Shown here: one piece after another, positions 1 through 7,606 of the stretch | Position numbering within the stretch: position 1 is the stretch's first letter | How the letters are laid out: the number at the start of each line of letters is the position of its first letter | Source: Phycisphaeraceae bacterium | Lineage (GTDB): Bacteria > Planctomycetota > Phycisphaerae > Phycisphaerales > UBA1924 | Length of the DNA: 44,527 nucleotides | Assembly (NCBI GenBank): GCA_021297895.1 | Contig: JAJTHN010000048.1 | Coordinates: 1 to 44,527 of the forward strand | Direction of reading: 5' to 3' | Position numbers and translations under genes: made by a program | Notes under the pieces: model-generated | What the model was told of the DNA's origin: nothing | Database searches by the model: none | Seen by the model: only the letters and a program-made list of their open reading frames with translations

Positions 1-60
1 CACCATCGCCGACACCAACGCCTCGCGCAGTTCCACGGTACACGTCTCCTTCCACGGCAT
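1..60 (-). CDS. Transposase N-terminus, IS481-like (partial)
   Basis: Twenty codons are visible before the window edge, starting MPWKETCTVELRE. The MPWKE opening followed by a short charged helix is characteristic of IS481-family DDE transposases, which then have an HTH and an integrase catalytic core. An AAAGGAG ribosome binding site lies about 7 bases upstream of ATG at 60. The catalytic domain is outside the window, so whether the copy is intact is unknown. The family call rests on the N-terminal motif alone. Confidence 0.55.
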   Translation of the reverse strand, partial: MPWKETCTVELREALVSAMV

Positions 61-89
61 CGGATCGCTCCTTTGCCTTGGATGTAGAC

Positions 90-128
90 CTGTTACCCAT
101 GTGCCCGGATGAAACTGTTACCCATGTG
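90..128. repeat. Two 14-bp direct repeats at the IS end
   Basis: The 14-mer CTGTTACCCATGTG occurs at 90-103 and again at 115-128, a spacing of 25 bases (start to start). The copies lie between the transposase start and the neighbouring prim-pol gene, where IS end sequences are expected. They are probably transposase recognition sites. Confidence 0.6.
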
Positions 129-134
129 GGTGGG

Positions 135-2174
135 TCATACAGTCCCCCCCACCCCCCCCGGTGCATCAGCACCGGGGGCGGGGGTCGCTCCGACTCTCCT
201 CCCCTCCCCGGGCTCGTGCAGGTTGTCGGGAGGATTGATGCTGAACCGGTGGGGTGCAGTCGGGCCGTCTTGGTGGCGATGGACCAGCCCGGCCTCGAGC
301 GCCCGCCTCAGCAGGGACTCGGCTTGGGTCTTGCCGAGCCCGCACGCCTTGCCCCGGGCGATCACTTCATCACGAATGGACCGCAATCGCCCCACAACGT
401 CGCCGGCGAAGAGTTCGGGCGTCCATTGGCGGATCGGCTCGAGCGCCGGCGATGCCGCCTTGGTGGAGTCCGCGGGCTTGCCGCGACGGGTGGGCTTCCG
501 CAACTGGGAAGGGTCCAGGTCCGGGGCCAGCGCCCAGCCCGGCTTGGTGGACCGGATCACGAATGAGTCCATCGGCGGGAACGATCGCACCACGGCATCG
601 ACCACCACCGCGTCGTCAACTTCGTGGGGCCGCAGGATCAGGTGCGTATCCGCCGCGCGGCTCTGCGAACCAGCGCCCGCGCCAACGTCCGTCACCGCCT
701 TCTCCGACTGGTTCCCCTTCGTCGCGTGATGCACCACCACGACCGACGCGCCCGAGCGCTTGGCGATCCCGTCCAGGGTGTTGTAGACGCGCGTCATCGT
801 TTCGTTGGCGTTCTCCTCCCCGTCCAGCGGGAGGAACCGGTACAGGGCATCGACCACGATCAGCCGGTATGTGCCCGCCGGCACGGCTTGCAACTCGGCC
901 TCGATCGCGTCGATCGTCTGGCGTTGTCCGCGCACCGGCCAGACTTTCAGGTCCGCCAGGTCCGATTCTGATACGCCCATCGCCTTCCCGGTCGCGTCCA
1001 ACCGGCTGGCGAGTGTTTCGCGGTGCAGTTCGCCGTCGATCAGCAGGACCCGCCCGCGCGTGGTCGCCTTGCCGAGCCACGTCCCGCCGGACACCGCGGC
1101 GACCGCCAGCGCGTGAACCAGCCACGACTTGCCCACCTTGGGGGCCGCCACCACGTTCATCGTTTCGCCCTCACGCAGCAGGTCGGCGATCACCACCGGA
1201 CGCAACCGCGGATACTCGCGGATGAGTTCGCCCGCCGCGATCGGTGCGAATGCGCGGGCCGGCTCGGGGCTTGCCGCGCCGGCGTCGCTCGTCCACCCGC
1301 CGGGGTGCGTCCCGGCGTTCGTGGCCGGGCGCTGCCGGGGGTGCATCGCACCCGACGCGATCCCCGACGCGATGGTGCGTCGGGCCTCATCCTCGGGCAG
1401 CCCGCACGATCGCGCGGCCGCCAGCAGTTCCGATTCCGCAACAGATCGCTCGACTTCGCCGCCGCCGATCAGCGTCCCGATGCTGAACGCCGCACGGTTG
1501 AGCGTGTCATTTCGCCCGCCTTCGGGTGCGTGGGCCACGGTCGCCGCTTCACGCCGCAGGGCCTCGCGCCCGTAGGTGCTTGCAGTCCCCGCCGGCGACG
1601 GGGAGCGCAACGCGGGTGCAGGTGCAGGGTCCGGGCGTTCGCCCAACTCGGCCCGCACCGCGCCGGCCAGTGCGTCCAGCGCCGCGATCAGGTCGGCGGG
1701 TTCGATCGTGGCGGGCTCGCCGTCGTCATCCCAACGTACCGGCTCGCCGCTCGGATGCACCGAGCCCGGGGCGATCGTCTGGCATCCGGTCGATCGCAGT
1801 TCCACGATCATCCCGGCGTTCTTGCTCGTCCACTTCCGCGTGTCGGCGGGGCTCGTCAGCCGGTACAGCCGGTGCGATCGGGGCTTGGATGTGCGCCCCC
1901 ACGTCATGCCCGTATGGGGCAGGAACGAATCGGCCAGGTCCACCGCGCGGGCGTGGTCCAGGTCAACATCCACGATCCACCCGGCGGAGGCACCCAGCAG
2001 CGTGCCGACGTTCGCGGGCGCGCCGTTGAAGTGTCGGGGAAGGTCGGCTGGCTCCAGCCGCAGGGCTTGCCAGCCGGCGAGCCGCGGTCCTTTCGACTTG
2101 TGCGGGACGGGGATCGGTGCCAGCCCCCGGGCGTGCAGGTCGCGGGCGTGGTCCAGTGCGGTTCGCTCGTTCAT
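135..2174 (-). CDS. Prim-pol primase fused to RepA-like helicase
   Basis: Probable replication protein of the integrated element, about 679 residues. The N-terminal 170 residues fit the bifunctional primase-polymerase (prim-pol) fold, with acidic motif DVDLD at about 69-73 and a downstream SH pair at about 100. The C-terminal half is a RecA-like AAA ATPase of the RepA/AAA_25 type: Walker A APKVGKSW at about 345-352, LLIDGE, LIVVDAL and the VVVVHH motif. A winged-helix-like tail follows. ATG at 2174 is preferred because GGGAG precedes it; an ATG at 2249 would overlap the upstream gene by 34 bases. The gene order (small HTH genes then prim-pol) resembles P4-like satellites and integrative plasmids. 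The extreme C-terminus is Gly/Pro-rich and abuts an IS end, so it may not be original. Confidence 0.85.
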   Translation of the reverse strand: MNERTALDHARDLHARGLAPIPVPHKSKGPRLAGWQALRLEPADLPRHFNGAPANVGTLLGASAGWIVDVDLDHARAVDLADSFLPHTGMTWGRTSKPRSHRLYRLTSPADTRKWTSKNAGMIVELRSTGCQTIAPGSVHPSGEPVRWDDDGEPATIEPADLIAALDALAGAVRAELGERPDPAPAPALRSPSPAGTASTYGREALRREAATVAHAPEGGRNDTLNRAAFSIGTLIGGGEVERSVAESELLAAARSCGLPEDEARRTIASGIASGAMHPRQRPATNAGTHPGGWTSDAGAASPEPARAFAPIAAGELIREYPRLRPVVIADLLREGETMNVVAAPKVGKSWLVHALAVAAVSGGTWLGKATTRGRVLLIDGELHRETLASRLDATGKAMGVSESDLADLKVWPVRGQRQTIDAIEAELQAVPAGTYRLIVVDALYRFLPLDGEENANETMTRVYNTLDGIAKRSGASVVVVHHATKGNQSEKAVTDVGAGAGSQSRAADTHLILRPHEVDDAVVVDAVVRSFPPMDSFVIRSTKPGWALAPDLDPSQLRKPTRRGKPADSTKAASPALEPIRQWTPELFAGDVVGRLRSIRDEVIARGKACGLGKTQAESLLRRALEAGLVHRHQDGPTAPHRFSINPPDNLHEPGEGRRVGATPAPGADAPGGVGGTV

Positions 2175-2215
2175 GTAGCACTCACTCCCGGCTTCGGCCC
2201 ATGGCGGCGTGTGCC

Positions 2216-2617
2216 CTAGACCGTCGTTGCGAGCGTTGCCGCCACCCATACCGACAGGGGGCGACCGCTTGACGTGTTCCGTCGACGTCCCGAATCGACC
2301 ACCAGCCCGAGGGCGACCAGTTCACCGCGTTGGGGCGTATAGATCTGGGGCTTGATCCCAAGCGCTGCCATGCCCTCGTCATCGGTCGCCCCGTTCGTGC
2401 CCTGGCCGATGATGAATCCCAGCACCGCCGCCCGAAGCGTCCGAGCGTGGCCGGCGATCCGATCCGCCTCGACGCACGATGTTGCCAGACGGGCTTTGTG
2501 GTGCACGGCTGGTGCAAAGTGCGGCCGCGGTAACGTAGATTCGGATGACCGGTTCTCACCGTTCACGCTCGCCCCGCCCGCCGGCGGGGCCGCGTCGTCT
2601 TTGAGGGGCGTGTTCAC
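2216..2617 (-). CDS. Small winged-helix-like protein of the island
   Basis: About 133 residues starting at GTG 2617, which overlaps the stop of the upstream HTH gene in a GTGA tetranucleotide, so translation is probably coupled. The C-terminal 75 residues look like a winged helix: a helix containing AVLGFIIGQ, then TDDEGMAALG, PQRGELVALGLVVDSG, and a basic hairpin ending in SVWVA. The same arrangement occurs in small phage and plasmid proteins that bind DNA near replication genes. The N-terminal 40 residues are low-complexity. A longer frame reaches to 2737, but the overlapping GTGA start is more economical. Exact role unknown; regulation or replication of the element is inferred from position. 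Confidence 0.6.
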   Translation of the reverse strand: MNTPLKDDAAPPAGGASVNGENRSSESTLPRPHFAPAVHHKARLATSCVEADRIAGHARTLRAAVLGFIIGQGTNGATDDEGMAALGIKPQIYTPQRGELVALGLVVDSGRRRNTSSGRPLSVWVAATLATTV

Positions 2618-2832
2618 TGGTCCACCGCCTTGCCGGCCTGCTCGGCAAGCCAGGCTTGCAGCAGGTGGTAGGGGTACAGCACGCAGCCCCGAGTGCGCAC
2701 GCAAGGGATCGGGCCACGCGGATGCGTCAGGTCCCACAACGTGCGTTCGCCGATTCCCAGCGCCTTGGCCGCGTCTTTGGGTCGAAGGGCGAGGGGCGAG
2801 CCGGAGTCCGGGTGGGGGGGATTACTTGGCAT
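2614..2832 (-). CDS. AlpA/excisionase-like HTH protein
   Basis: About 72 residues with a MerR-like/HTH_17 fold: LRPKDAAKALGIGERTLWDL is the helix-turn-helix, followed by a wing (RGPIPCVRTRGCVLYPYH) and the helix LLQAWLAEQ. This is the usual architecture of AlpA-type regulators and recombination directionality factors, which control excision or early transcription in satellites and prophages. ATG at 2832 overlaps the end of the preceding HTH gene by 11 bases. The stop overlaps the GTG of the next gene. An upstream ATG at 2844 is possible. No integrase is visible in the window. Confidence 0.75.
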   Translation of the reverse strand: MPSNPPHPDSGSPLALRPKDAAKALGIGERTLWDLTHPRGPIPCVRTRGCVLYPYHLLQAWLAEQAGKAVDQ

Positions 2833-3019
2833 GCGCCATCCCACCTTCCTGCCGCTCGGCCAGAGTCCTTAGTACCGCCGCGAGGTCAAACATGCGCAGC
2901 CGGCCCGCACGAATGCAGGGCAACCGCCCTGCGTCGGCTTCGCGCTTCAGCCATGCCGCAGGCAGCCGCGTGGCTCGTGCCAGTTCTTCAACTCGAATGT
3001 ACTTTGTGTCCATGCCCAC
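2822..3019 (-). CDS. Second small HTH_17-type DNA-binding protein
   Basis: Sixty-five residues, a compact excisionase-like HTH: YIRVEELARATRLPAAWLKR forms the helix-turn-helix, RLPCIRAGRLRMFDLAA the wing and the helix after it. It is the first of three overlapping small genes that lead into the prim-pol gene, suggesting one early operon read leftward. The 11-bp tandem repeats lie 64 bases or more upstream, in operator position, so this protein or the next is a candidate for binding them. Specific function unknown. Confidence 0.7.
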   Translation of the reverse strand: MGMDTKYIRVEELARATRLPAAWLKREADAGRLPCIRAGRLRMFDLAAVLRTLAERQEGGMAHAK

Positions 3020-3063
3020 AGTTTCGCAGGCGTGGTGCGGTTGTCAGCATCGACATGGTAGCG

Positions 3064-3115
3064 TGCGGCTTACTTGCGTGCGTGCGGCTTATCTGCGGCT
3101 TATCTGCGGCTTATC
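3064..3115. repeat. 11-bp tandem repeats (iteron-like)
   Basis: TGCGGCTTATC is repeated perfectly three times in tandem (3083-3093, 3094-3104, 3105-3115). There is a degenerate copy upstream at 3064-3074 and a weaker match after 3116. The period equals about one DNA helical turn, so a bound protein would sit on one face. The array lies upstream of the three-HTH/prim-pol operon and covers the last codons and stop of the 321-residue gene. Iterons or stacked operators are the likely explanations. Confidence 0.7.
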
Positions 3116-4054
3116 CGCGGTTTGGTTGCTTCCCCACCGCGCCCACTTTTCAGCCATCGCAGCTCGCTCGATGAAGTTCCCGGCGAGTGCCGCTGCGATC
3201 AGCCCATCAACCTCGCTCGGCACGTATCGCCGGCGCCTCGCTGCCGCACCCCTCTCCTTAACTTCGATTCCTGCCGCGTTACGGACACGGCGGAAGGTGT
3301 CATTGCTGACACCCGCCACGGCGGCAAGGTCTCCCGTCGTCGGATAGGTTGGTGTCGTGTTGTCTACTGCACCAGCGAATAGAGCCCTAGGCTTCGCGAC
3401 GCCGCTTTCGCCACCGCCCGACACGCGTGCGATCGCCTGGGGGTTCACTACCGCCGCGCGTTGCAGCGAGTCCAGCAAGTCGGGTGACACAAACACCGTG
3501 GGCGTTCGGGGCTGGACACCCGCCACGATGGCCGACTTCACTTCCTCCATGCGTTGAAAAACAGGCCTCGCGCATTCGCGCAGCGCGTCTGGCACGCCCG
3601 CCCGGATCAAGGGCAGCGCGGTGGGACGCGCCTGAGCCTTGAATCCAAGAACGATCGCACCCCGCAACTTCCGCAGGTGGCCGATCGTCCGAATGGTCCA
3701 GCGTTGCTCGATCGGCTGCGCCTCGCTGTCCATATAGGCCGAGACCTTGGAAACCGCCTCCATCGCGGAGTCCACCGCAGCCCGGAGCGCCAACGCCGCG
3801 TCGATCGCCTCCCGGCGGGGCCGACGCTCATGGGAGGGCGCGTGGTCCGTCCATTCCGGGTCTAGCGTGCGTCCCCAGGTGTTGTCAGGATCCGTCGGGA
3901 CGTAGAAGTAGCCGGGGTTCGGGGTCCCGGCTTTCGCGTACCGCGCTTCCAACCTTTCAACCGACTTCGCCAGCCGGTCGGCCTTTCGGGACGCATCAAG
4001 CAACGCATCCCGAGCGCAGGCCAGCGAGTCCTCACCGTTGGGTGTCTTTGCCAT
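3089..4054 (-). CDS. Island protein with C-terminal HTH, unknown function
   Basis: A 321-residue protein with no family I can name. The N-terminal third is charged and helical, probably coiled coil (DALLDASRKADRLAKSVERL). The middle is a hydrophobic/basic helical stretch. Near the C-terminus TTGDLAAVAGVSNDTFRRV looks like a helix-turn-helix, followed by basic RRRR and a final helix. It may be a regulator or replication accessory protein. It is transcribed leftward, away from the defence-like cassette, and its stop codon falls inside the 11-bp repeat array, so the repeats encode its last residues as well as lying upstream of the next operon. ATG at 4054 starts MAKTPNGEDS. Confidence 0.6.
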   Translation of the reverse strand: MAKTPNGEDSLACARDALLDASRKADRLAKSVERLEARYAKAGTPNPGYFYVPTDPDNTWGRTLDPEWTDHAPSHERRPRREAIDAALALRAAVDSAMEAVSKVSAYMDSEAQPIEQRWTIRTIGHLRKLRGAIVLGFKAQARPTALPLIRAGVPDALRECARPVFQRMEEVKSAIVAGVQPRTPTVFVSPDLLDSLQRAAVVNPQAIARVSGGGESGVAKPRALFAGAVDNTTPTYPTTGDLAAVAGVSNDTFRRVRNAAGIEVKERGAAARRRRYVPSEVDGLIAAALAGNFIERAAMAEKWARWGSNQTADKPQISRR

Positions 4055-4723
4055 GTTCCACCGTCCTTTGTCGGGCCGGAAGGGCGGGGCAGCGGGGACG
4101 GTGTGAACCGCCGCCGCCGCCCATTCCGTTCGCCGGGGATCAGCCAGCTACCCGAGCAACACTACGACACTGGCATCAGGCGCGGCAACTGACTAAGTGA
4201 TGAGTGCTGCCCGCACGCCTCACTGCCGCGTTCATCACCAGAACGCGGCCTCGGGTGAAGTCTTCCGCACTTGCGTTCCGCTGTCGCCTGGGAAGCGAGT
4301 TTTCTGGCGGTCGTCGTGTTGTGACTGCGAAGGTCCCGAGATTGACGAAGATGTCCACCGCGCCGTCATGACGCTGGTGACGGATGTGACACTTATGCCC
4401 CGATCGCACTGACAAGGTGTTGTCAGTTGCGGCGGAGAACTCCGGTCGCTCGCCCTGTACAGGGCCCCCTCGGAATAGCATCGAGCACGCAGAAACCGCT
4501 ACACTCGACCCATGCCACGAGTCGCTTGGGCACGAGAGCAACCAGTTGTTCCCCTGGTGTGCGGGAGAGCTTCTGGTCACGCGAAGAGCTTTGAGATTGC
4601 CATCGCTCAGCTCCGAAGGGTTGGGTATGGCGACACGGGACGTGGTGAGACATTAGGGGGTCACTTGAGGTTCCAAAAGACGGCAGCGATCGAGTGGCTT
4701 CGGGGAGGGGAAGGGCGCAAACC
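4055..4723. other. Divergent intergenic region
   Basis: About 670 bases separate the leftward island genes from the rightward helicase cassette. Short open frames exist on both strands but none shows a recognisable protein or convincing start. It must hold the promoters for both directions. The clearest element is a perfect 8-bp inverted repeat at 4408-4427. The stretch is visibly less GC-rich than the flanking coding sequence. I could not identify convincing -35/-10 boxes. Confidence 0.5.
4408..4427. promoter_or_regulatory. Perfect inverted repeat, possible operator
   Basis: ACTGACAA-GGTG-TTGTCAGT is a perfect 8-bp inverted repeat with a 4-base centre, in the non-coding region between the divergent transcription units. 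No T-run follows on either strand, so an operator for a dimeric repressor is more likely than a terminator. Confidence 0.4.
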
Positions 4724-7606
4724 TTGACATCCATATCCCCACACCAAGCCTGCTTTTACGCTCACGAACTCACACGCCTCGGTGCGGTCGGCGAAATGGA
4801 CCGTCTGTCCACCACGCTGTTCGACTCCAAAGTCGATCTCAACCCTCACCAAGTTGAGGCCGCGCTCTTCGCGATCTCCAATCCCCTTCAGAAGGGCGTC
4901 ATCCTCGCGGACGAAGTGGGTCTCGGAAAGACCATCGAGGCTGGCCTCGTGCTTTGCCAGCGGTGGGCCGAACGTCGACGCCGCCTCATCGTGGTGTCGC
5001 CCGCTCACATCCGAAAGCAGTGGCAGACGGAGCTCGCCGAGAAGTTCAATCTGCCTGCCATCGTGCTCGATCGCCGAGTATGGAACCAGTTACGCGCCGA
5101 GGGGCAACCGAATCCCCTCGACTGCGGGAAGATCATCGTTGTCTCCTACGGCTTCGCTGCCCGAATGAAGGACGATCTGCGCGCCATTCCCTTCGACCTC
5201 GTTGTGCTGGACGAAGCCCACAAGCTCCGCAATGCGTACCAACCCAGCCGTAGGGGTGGACAGGCTGTGCGATGGGCGTTCGAGCTGCGTCAGAAACTGC
5301 TGCTCACGGCGACGCCACTCCAGAACAGCCTGTTGGAGCTGTACGGTCTGGGCTGGCTGATCGACGATCACGTCTTCGGCGACAAGAGCTCTTTCCAGTC
5401 CCGCTATTGCAACGCCGGCGGCGATCTCGTCGGTCTTCGGACTCGCCTCGCACAGGTTTGTAAGCGCACGCTCCGCAAGGACTGCTCGTACATCAACTAC
5501 AAGAAACGCCAGGCAATGACCCATCCGTTCCCGCAGACGGATGAGGAGAAGTCGTTGCACCAGGACGTCATGGACTTCATGGCTCGCGAGATCAGCTTCG
5601 CCTTTCCCCAGCGGCAGCGACAGCTGATCGAGATGATCCTGTTCAAAACCCTGGCCTCCTCGCCGCAGGCGCTTGCCAGCACGCTCCGCACGATGCGGTC
5701 CCGCCTGATCGCCCTCCGCGATGGACTGCCCGAGGCGTCTGAAGAAGAGCTTCTCGACGCCTTGGCCGAGGAAGAGGACATCGACCTGGACGCGCTCGTG
5801 GAGCAGCTCGACAGCAGCGACGGTCTGATCCAGCCGGTTGAGCCGCTCGCTCAGGGGCGGCTATTGGCCAAGGAGCTGGCCGAGATCGACTTGCTCATCG
5901 CGCGCGCTGAGAGGATCGGCAGTGATAGCAAGTCGAGGGCGCTGCTAACGGCGCTCGACGCGGCCTTCATCCGGCTCAAGGAGCTCGGCGCAAAGCGAAA
6001 GGCGCTCATCTTCACAGAGAGCCGCAAGACACAGGCTTTCCTCGCTGGCTATCTCGAGGCCAACGGCTACGCGGGCAAAGTCGTCACGTTCAACGGCTCC
6101 AACACGCACCCGAGCGCCAAGCAGGCGTATGACCGGTTCGTGGCCAAGCACGCCGGCACGGACAATCTCACCGGCTCGAAGGCGGTCGACATGCGCTCGG
6201 CCCTGATCGAGGAGTTCCGCGACCGCGCGGAGATCCTGCTGGCGACCGAGGCCGCTGCGGAGGGCGTGAACCTCCAGTTCTGCTCGCTAGTCGTCAATTA
6301 CGACCTGCCCTGGAACCCCCAGAGGATCGAGCAGCGCATCGGCCGCTGCCATCGGTATGGACAGCTACATGACGTGGTGGTGGTCAACTTCCTATCCCAA
6401 GACAACCTCGCCGACAGGCGTGTCCAGGACCTGCTTCAACAGAAGTTCAGCCTCTTCGACGGCCTATTCGGCGCCAGCGACGAGGTTCTTGGAGCGATCG
6501 AGGAGGGCGTCGACTTCGAGAAGCGCGTGCTGGCGATCCTCAAGACCTGCCGCACTGACGAGGAGATCACCCGCGCGTTCGATGCCCTCCAGCGGGAGCT
6601 CGAGGAGACGATCACGCAGCGGATGACCCAGGCCCAGCAGCAACTTTTCGAGCACTTCGATGCGGACGTGCACGAGCGGCTGAAGATCAAGAGCCAGGAC
6701 GCGCAGGTCGCGCTGGACCGCGTCGGCGAGAGGTTCTGGAAACTCGCGCAGTGGGCCCTAGAGGATCGGGCCACCTTCGACGAGCGCTCGCTCGGCCTCG
6801 ACCTGCCCGAGCCGCCATCGCCCGACATTCCCGCCGGTCGTTACCGCCTCATCTCCGCCGTCCGCTCGGAGCAGGAGTTTGCCGCGACAGAGGCGCACCT
6901 GCTCCGGCTGTCGAGCCCACTGGGGCAGTGGATGCTTGAGCACGCCAAGTCCCGGGCGCTGCCCCCCTCGTCTGTGTGCTTCGACATCTCGGGCCACGAC
7001 AAGAAGATCAGCATGCTCAAGCCGCTCTTGGGCAAGCGCGGCTACATGCGGATGGACAAGCTCACGCTCGACAGCGACGCGAGGGAGGAATTCCTGCTGT
7101 TCACCGCCGTCACGGACGACGGCGAGAATGTCGACCAAGAGCAGATCCAGCGTCTGATGGACGTGCCCGCCACCGCCCGCGAGGCGTCCCCGCCTGAACC
7201 CGACGCCGTGCGACGCCTCGACGCTGACGCCGAGCGGCTGCACTCCGCCACGCTGGCTCGCGCCACCGAGGGGTCGAACAAGCGCTTCAAGCAGGCGCAG
7301 GACCAGATCAATCAGTGGGCGGAGGACAAAATCGCCGGCGCTGAGCTCGACTTGGACCGGCTGCGCCGCGAGATCCGTGAGGCCCGACGCCAGGCCGACC
7401 TGGCCGAGACGGTGCAACTCCGCCAAGAGGCGCAGGATCGTCTGGCCGAGCTCGAGCGTCGCCGTCGCCGCCAGCGGCAGGAGATCTTCGACTTGGAAGA
7501 CGAGATCGAGAAGAAGCGGCAGGGGCTGATCTCCCAGCTCCGCCAGCACGCCACCAAGACCTCGCGCATTGAGACGATCTTTGTCACGCGCTGGGAGGCT
7601 CGATGA
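4724..7606 (+). CDS. SNF2-family helicase of defence-like cassette
   Basis: About 960-residue SF2 ATPase of the SNF2/RapA-like class, expected to move along or remodel DNA. Counting from GTG 4694, motifs include Walker A DEVGLGKTIEAG (about 73-84), DEAH box VLDEAHKLRN (about 171), TATPLQN (about 206), and C-terminal motifs EAAAEGVNLQ and RIEQRIGRCHRYGQ (about 517-557). The last 120 residues form a long charged coiled coil. The start is either GTG 4694 or TTG 4724. TTG is preferred because GGGGAGGGGAAGGG lies 9 bases upstream and the protein then begins at the conserved SPHQACFYAHELTR segment. The stop overlaps the sigma gene start (ATGA). SNF2 helicases accompany methyltransferases in several phage-defence systems, for example DrmD in DISARM, but the other DISARM genes are absent. 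Confidence 0.85.
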   Translation: MTSISPHQACFYAHELTRLGAVGEMDRLSTTLFDSKVDLNPHQVEAALFAISNPLQKGVILADEVGLGKTIEAGLVLCQRWAERRRRLIVVSPAHIRKQWQTELAEKFNLPAIVLDRRVWNQLRAEGQPNPLDCGKIIVVSYGFAARMKDDLRAIPFDLVVLDEAHKLRNAYQPSRRGGQAVRWAFELRQKLLLTATPLQNSLLELYGLGWLIDDHVFGDKSSFQSRYCNAGGDLVGLRTRLAQVCKRTLRKDCSYINYKKRQAMTHPFPQTDEEKSLHQDVMDFMAREISFAFPQRQRQLIEMILFKTLASSPQALASTLRTMRSRLIALRDGLPEASEEELLDALAEEEDIDLDALVEQLDSSDGLIQPVEPLAQGRLLAKELAEIDLLIARAERIGSDSKSRALLTALDAAFIRLKELGAKRKALIFTESRKTQAFLAGYLEANGYAGKVVTFNGSNTHPSAKQAYDRFVAKHAGTDNLTGSKAVDMRSALIEEFRDRAEILLATEAAAEGVNLQFCSLVVNYDLPWNPQRIEQRIGRCHRYGQLHDVVVVNFLSQDNLADRRVQDLLQQKFSLFDGLFGASDEVLGAIEEGVDFEKRVLAILKTCRTDEEITRAFDALQRELEETITQRMTQAQQQLFEHFDADVHERLKIKSQDAQVALDRVGERFWKLAQWALEDRATFDERSLGLDLPEPPSPDIPAGRYRLISAVRSEQEFAATEAHLLRLSSPLGQWMLEHAKSRALPPSSVCFDISGHDKKISMLKPLLGKRGYMRMDKLTLDSDAREEFLLFTAVTDDGENVDQEQIQRLMDVPATAREASPPEPDAVRRLDADAERLHSATLARATEGSNKRFKQAQDQINQWAEDKIAGAELDLDRLRREIREARRQADLAETVQLRQEAQDRLAELERRRRRQRQEIFDLEDEIEKKRQGLISQLRQHATKTSRIETIFVTRWEAR

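Larger units (their letters stand above)
1..128 (-). mobile_element. End of an IS481-like insertion sequence
   Basis: This is the 5' terminal part of an insertion sequence that continues beyond the left edge. It holds the start of a transposase reading leftward (ATG at 60) and an outer end with two copies of a 14-base direct repeat (90-103 and 115-128). Paired repeats of this kind resemble transposase-binding sites at IS ends. The prim-pol gene stop codon lies only 7 bases inward, so the insertion may have reset the end of that gene. The exact outer boundary cannot be fixed without the other end of the element. Confidence 0.6.

Noticed and set aside
4176-4580. 134-codon minus-strand frame before the helicase gene
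   Set aside because: No recognisable domain, mixed composition and no ribosome binding site; probably chance.
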